From the NCBI RefSeq assembly GCF_000019965.1, contig NC_010571.1:5713001-5777000 (forward strand): a stretch of 64,000 nucleotides of DNA, read 5' to 3'. The position numbers and the translations under genes are program-made. The notes below the pieces were generated by a model. That model worked only from the letters and a program-made list of their open reading frames with translations, did no database searches and was not told the origin of the DNA. Positions 63,439-64,000 of this stretch are shown here, in pieces; positions within the stretch are counted from its first letter, which is position 1, and each line of letters opens with the position of its first letter. The DNA comes from Opitutus terrae PB90-1. GTDB lineage: Bacteria > Verrucomicrobiota > Verrucomicrobiia > Opitutales > Opitutaceae.

Positions 63439-63846
63439 ATGACAACGCTACTGTTCATGCTGCCATGGGTGGCATCGGTGTGCGGCGCAGTGATGATCGG
63501 AAAGGCACTGCGCCTTTGGGAAATCCAGCCGGGGTTCGGAGACAGTCGGAAGCGACTCATGGCCCTGCTGAGTGCGTCGCTCCTGTTCCCTTCGCTCGCC
63601 CGTGCGCAGGCGGTGGATTTGCAGACGGCCGTCGAGTCCGGCAACGCGATCATCATGTATCTGAGCGGAACGCTGGCGGCGGTCGGAATCATCGCGGCGG
63701 GCGTCGCGATGATGATGGGCCGTCAGTCGATCGCAAAGTGGGCGTTCGCCGGTGCATTCGTCAGTGGGCTCGCTTTCGCTATCGTCCGGACGATGTGGGA
63801 GAACTTCGGGCTGACCGCGCCGGATGTGAGCACGTTCACGCCGTAA
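63439..63846 (+). CDS. TrbC/VirB2-family conjugative pilin
   Basis: A 135-residue protein with a long signal-like N-terminus (processing possibly near LARAQAVD) and two hydrophobic segments in the mature part (AIIMYLSGTLAAVGIIAAGVAMMM and KWAFAGAFVSGLAFAIVRTMW). This is the VirB2/TrbC pilin layout and the first gene of a T4SS block that continues past the window end. Confidence 0.78.
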   Translation: MTTLLFMLPWVASVCGAVMIGKALRLWEIQPGFGDSRKRLMALLSASLLFPSLARAQAVDLQTAVESGNAIIMYLSGTLAAVGIIAAGVAMMMGRQSIAKWAFAGAFVSGLAFAIVRTMWENFGLTAPDVSTFTP

Positions 63847-63875
63847 TTGGCCCCACCGCCGAGGAGGACTGCCCA

Positions 63876-64000
63876 GTGAATAGCGAACACCTCAACGAGC
63901 ACGACTCACAGCAAGGTGCGGAGTCGAAAGGCGAGTTTCTCGGGATGACGGGGAATTCCGCCTGGTATCTTCTGGGGTCGGCCGGCGTAAGCCTGCTGAT
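63876..64000 (+). CDS. Start of the next T4SS gene (partial, VirB3/TrbD-like)
   Basis: A frame from GTG 63876 that runs off the window. GAGGAGG at 63861-63867 is a good ribosome-binding site. The 41 visible residues (NSEHLNEHDSQQGAESKGEFL, then GNSAWYLLGSAGVSLL) end entering a hydrophobic segment, as in small membrane T4SS proteins of the VirB3/TrbD type. The identity rests on position after the pilin gene. Confidence 0.55.
   Translation, partial: MNSEHLNEHDSQQGAESKGEFLGMTGNSAWYLLGSAGVSLL

Noticed and set aside
1-64000. CRISPR arrays, tRNA or rRNA genes
   Set aside because: No regularly spaced repeats and no recognisable tRNA or rRNA sequence were seen on reading both strands.
1-64000. Integrase, transposase or replication initiator
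   Set aside because: None of the translated frames shows the expected motifs, so the window cannot be tied to a specific ICE family, transposon or plasmid type.

Overview
The window is GC-rich, densely packed bacterial DNA. The mix of genes (CusABC and CzcABC metal efflux with Cys-rich exported satellites, a PrsK-like sensor kinase, a short glycogen phosphorylase) and their general flavour suggest a member of the Verrucomicrobiota, perhaps Opitutaceae. This is inference: there is no rRNA, tRNA or universal marker gene in the window to settle it. The content is that of an accessory replicon or integrative conjugative element, because metal resistance, anti-phage-type genes and a MobF transfer region lie side by side. 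No integrase or replication initiator was seen.

Layout. (1) 1-6.2 kb: two exported Cys-pair proteins, then a carbohydrate module (CBM48 protein, PocR/AraC regulator, glycogen phosphorylase, hybrid histidine kinase). (2) 6.3-17.3 kb: a copper/silver CusCBA operon (outer-membrane TolC, adaptor with metal-binding ends, RND pump), a TRASH-like protein coupled to the pump gene, a CnrY/CnrX-like membrane protein and periplasmic sensor pair, and many small exported Cys-rich proteins, several of them duplicated. (3) 17.5-29.7 kb: a CzcCBA-type operon with a short adaptor, a PII-like protein and small lipoproteins, then a third TolC, ribulose-phosphate epimerase, and a Zn/Cd/Pb-type P1B ATPase. (4) 30.1-32.6 kb: an ArsR-rhodanese fusion heading a tightly overlapped operon with a nucleoside phosphorylase and a DsrE-like protein, then a methyltransferase.

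(5) 32.6-34.6 kb: a minus-strand plasmid/ICE-type cluster (DUF932, DUF6573 and small genes) with strong hairpins, followed by about 870 bp with no convincing gene. (6) 35.5-47.1 kb: a run of apparent defence modules: SIR2 protein plus HNH protein, TIR protein plus unknown partner, DUF4365 nuclease-like protein plus HEPN-like protein, and two proteins with PD-(D/E)xK-like signatures. The SIR2/HNH pair lies between two near-identical 26-bp direct repeats. (7) 47.3-53.5 kb: signalling genes (PrsK-like kinase, REC-kinase-like protein, OmpR-family regulator), a YdcF-like protein, and a DDAH-RidA fusion that lacks the expected catalytic cysteine. (8) 53.9-57.7 kb: a three-gene Lamassu-type (ABC-three-component) defence operon. 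(9) 57.8-64 kb: transfer genes (coupling protein, MobF relaxase-helicase, VirB2-like pilin, start of the next T4SS gene). Between the divergent coupling-protein and relaxase genes lies a candidate oriT, and three identical-format dyads (CTACT-N8-AGTAG) sit upstream of the three transfer transcription units.

Taken together the DNA looks like a self-transmissible element carrying copper and divalent-metal detoxification plus several anti-phage modules. The best candidates for undescribed biology are the duplicated family of exported Cys-pair proteins, the SIR2-HNH and TIR-partner pairs, the DUF4365-HEPN pair, and the CTACT/AGTAG transfer regulon.
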